Assembly (NCBI GenBank): GCA_041547565.1
Contig: JBFEUI010000022.1
Coordinates: forward strand, 1 to 32,496
Source of the DNA: JBFEUI01 sp041547565
Lineage (GTDB): Bacteria > Pseudomonadota > Gammaproteobacteria > Thiohalomonadales > Thiohalomonadaceae
DNA length: 32,496 bases
Direction: 5' to 3'
Position 1 is the first letter of the stretch. Each line of letters begins with the position of its first letter. The position numbers and the translations under genes are program-made. Shown here piece after piece: positions 31,138 through 32,496 of the stretch. The notes under the pieces are model-generated. The model had not been told where the DNA came from and did not search any database. It worked only from the letters and a program-made list of their open reading frames with translations.

Positions 31138-32034
31138 ATGTATCGACGCCTTACCCTCCATCAGCTCGCCATATTCACGGTGTTGGCCCGTCATCAAAAT
31201 ATGACCAGGGCGGCGGCGGAGTTGCACATGACGACACCGGCCTTGTCCATTCAGATAAAACAGATGTCCGAGGCGATTGGCGTGCCGCTGCACGAGAAGG
31301 TGGGAAAGCGGCTGTACCTGACAGAGGCGGGGCGGCGGGTTGAGCAGGCAGCCCGAGACGTGTTGGAAAGGCTGGAAGGGTTGTCAGCGGAACTGGCGGA
31401 GTTGCAGGGATTGGAACGGGGCAGCCTCAAGCTCACCATTATTACCACGGCAAAATATTTTGTACCGCGTTTGCTTGGGGATTTTTGCCGGCAACATCCG
31501 GGGGTAGAGGTGGCACTGGAGGTGTTGAATCGTGATCAGTGTCTGACCCGTCTGACGCAGAATGTCGACGATCTCTACATCATGGGGCAGGTCCCGGACA
31601 GCCTGGATGTCGTGGCGGTCCCGTTTATGGAGAATCCACTGGTGGTTATTGCACCGACCGGACATCCGCTTGAGGGTGTGAAAAACATACCGCCAAAGAA
31701 GTTGGCCGATGAGCAGTTCATCATGCGTGAGCAGGGGTCTGGCACCCGTCTCGCTGCAGAGCGTTTTTTCGAATCGAAAAAGGTAAGGATTAAAACCCGC
31801 ATGACCCTGGGCAGCAACGAGGCGGTGAAACAGGCGGTTGCCGGTGGGCTGGGTCTGGCCGTTATCTCCAGGCATACCTTGAGCCTGGATGCGACATCAG
31901 GCGCGTTTGCGCTACTTGATGTCAAAGGCTTTCCGCTGTTACGCCAGTGGTATGCCGTGTATCCCAAGGGCAAACGCCTTTCGACAGTGACGGATGCCTT
32001 CTTGCAATACCTGATTAGCGCTGGTGATAAATAA
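31138..32034 (+). CDS. cbbR: LysR-type regulator, CbbR-like
   Basis: This 298-residue regulator has an N-terminal winged helix-turn-helix (residues 5-62, with MTRAAAELHMTTPALSIQIK) and a periplasmic-binding-like effector domain. Features typical of CbbR, the RuBisCO/Calvin-cycle regulator, are the TAKYFVPRLL segment, DLYIMGQVPD, PFMENPLVVIAPTGHPL and REQGSGTR. No cbb genes lie in the window; it is divergent from purEK. It may be a stand-alone CbbR relative whose targets lie to the right or elsewhere. The symbol denotes family likeness, not proven target. No Shine-Dalgarno is seen. Confidence 0.85.
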   Translation: MYRRLTLHQLAIFTVLARHQNMTRAAAELHMTTPALSIQIKQMSEAIGVPLHEKVGKRLYLTEAGRRVEQAARDVLERLEGLSAELAELQGLERGSLKLTIITTAKYFVPRLLGDFCRQHPGVEVALEVLNRDQCLTRLTQNVDDLYIMGQVPDSLDVVAVPFMENPLVVIAPTGHPLEGVKNIPPKKLADEQFIMREQGSGTRLAAERFFESKKVRIKTRMTLGSNEAVKQAVAGGLGLAVISRHTLSLDATSGAFALLDVKGFPLLRQWYAVYPKGKRLSTVTDAFLQYLISAGDK

Positions 32035-32253
32035 AGTCGCTCGCAATGGGTGAAGAAAGTGAGATTGTCTGGTCTTTGACTGGTAACAGCCCGTAGCGGA
32101 CTTCATACTTGATGGGCTACTTTGGCAGCAATCAGAGTATTAGCAGTCATTAAAGATGTTCGGATGATTTGGAATAATAACCCTGCTTGCAAACAGGGTA
32201 AACTATGGTACTGTCGGTACTATTGAATAATAAAAGGTTGAAGGAACAACTTC
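32035..32253. other. AT-richer non-coding stretch after the CbbR-like gene
   Basis: I see no gene here. It contains an 18-bp near-perfect palindrome at 32181-32198 (CCCTGCTTG / CAAACAGGG, one mismatch) and a short direct repeat GGTACT-GTC-GGTACT (32208-32222). No terminator with a U-run is visible after the LysR-type gene. Confidence 0.5.
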
Positions 32254-32334
32254 ATGTCATTGTTAATGCACGGAAAAATTTTCTTTTCCCACCACTCGTT
32301 CATAAATGATATGCCGATTCCGCAGTATTACTAA
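32254..32334 (+). CDS. Possible 26-residue small protein
   Basis: An ATG with aagga 8 bases upstream opens a 26-codon frame (MSLLMHGKIFFSHHSFINDM, then PIPQYY, stop). It is too short to judge by composition and matches nothing I know. Its 3' end runs into the inverted repeat at 32313-32349, so the frame could also be chance inside a regulatory leader. Confidence 0.25.
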   Translation: MSLLMHGKIFFSHHSFINDMPIPQYY

Positions 32335-32349
32335 TACTGACGATTCGGC
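32313..32349. repeat. 37-base imperfect inverted repeat
   Basis: Two 18-base arms centred on base 32331 match at 15 of 18 positions (inner arms CAGTATTA / TAATACTG are perfect). The one-base centre makes it an operator- or cruciform-like palindrome rather than an RNA hairpin, although pairing with a small loop is possible. Confidence 0.7.
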
Positions 32350-32368
32350 CTAATATACTGTGTTAGGC
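32348..32368 (+). promoter_or_regulatory. Inverted repeat enclosing a -10-like box ahead of the last gene
   Basis: GCCTAA (32348-32353) and TTAGGC (32363-32368) are perfect arms. Between them lies TATACT (32354-32359), a good -10 hexamer. No clear -35 is seen. The start codon of the next gene is 14 bases further on, so a transcript from here would have almost no leader. Confidence 0.4.
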
Positions 32369-32382
32369 TAAATAGTTTTATT

Positions 32383-32496
32383 ATGGAAAAGGGCAATCGA
32401 AAAAAGGTATTAAAACAAACACTACTTGGCCCTGGTGTATATATCCTGTTTGGCTTCATGTATCCATGGGGGCCCTTGTTGTTAACAAATGGCAAA
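32383..32496 (+). CDS. N terminus of an unknown membrane protein, cut by the window edge
   Basis: An ATG at 32383 opens a frame that runs to the window end (38 codons). The start is very basic (MEKGNRKKVLKQ), followed by a hydrophobic stretch (GVYILFGFMYPWGPLLLTNG), the layout of a first membrane helix with a positive cytoplasmic side. The Shine-Dalgarno is poor. The family cannot be told from this fragment. Confidence 0.45.
   Translation, partial: MEKGNRKKVLKQTLLGPGVYILFGFMYPWGPLLLTNGK

Noticed and set aside
32348..32368. GTTAGGC with an upstream GCCTAA as an integron attC site
   Set aside because: The arms are only nine bases apart and the upstream box ends in AAT, not AAC. Real attC sites are 57 bases or longer with paired inner boxes, and no integrase is seen.

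Overview
The window looks like chromosomal DNA from a free-living gammaproteobacterium of moderately high G+C. This rests on the gene families present: RhlE and DeaD/CsdA helicases, a YdcH/DUF465 protein, a YecA/UPF0149 protein, a PiuC-type dioxygenase, an EF-G-like GTPase and a purEK pair with a 4-base overlap. A CbbR-like LysR regulator and a beta-carbonic anhydrase hint at an autotroph, possibly a sulfur oxidiser; that is inference. I see no rRNA, tRNA, insertion sequence, prophage or CRISPR array.

Layout. 1-5 kb: the 3' end of a secreted calcium-binding repeat protein (SdrD/Cna-B-like, 318-bp repeats) faces a type I secretion operon (ABC exporter, HlyD adaptor, DUF3467 protein). 5-7.7 kb: the RhlE helicase, an unknown small protein, a CspA cold-shock protein and an orphan MbcA/ParS-type antitoxin-like gene whose Shine-Dalgarno lies in a hairpin. 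7.7-10.1 kb: leuA (long type) divergent from an Lrp/AsnC regulator. 10.2-16.1 kb: RluA-type pseudouridine synthase, a DnaJ co-chaperone, a GGDEF/EAL protein, an orphan HicA-like protein and a PiuC-type dioxygenase. 16.1-19.7 kb: an EF-G-like GTPase, YdcH, YecA and a tail-anchored protein resembling a decayed GIY-YIG domain.

19.7-24.1 kb is the most distinctive part: a minus-strand set of five genes that looks like a copper-handling cassette. In transcription order it holds a secreted Cys-rich protein, a secreted Met-rich protein with five perfect-period 19-residue repeats, a CopA-type Cu(I) ATPase with two YHS domains and a heavy-metal-binding domain, a SHOCT membrane protein and an HMA-like protein without the CxxC motif. 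Upstream on the same strand (24.2-26.4 kb) lie a MotB-like protein, a MotA-like protein and an FHA protein, with no flagellar genes in view.

26.7-32.5 kb: DeaD helicase, beta-carbonic anhydrase, purE-purK, a divergent CbbR-like regulator, and a palindrome-rich AT-richer stretch that leads into the start of a membrane protein cut by the window edge.

Several control regions carry strong inverted repeats (upstream of the antitoxin-like gene, leuA, deaD and the last gene). No single undescribed system can be proven here. The best candidates for new biology are the Met-repeat copper cassette, the motor-FHA cluster and the orphan toxin/antitoxin-like genes.
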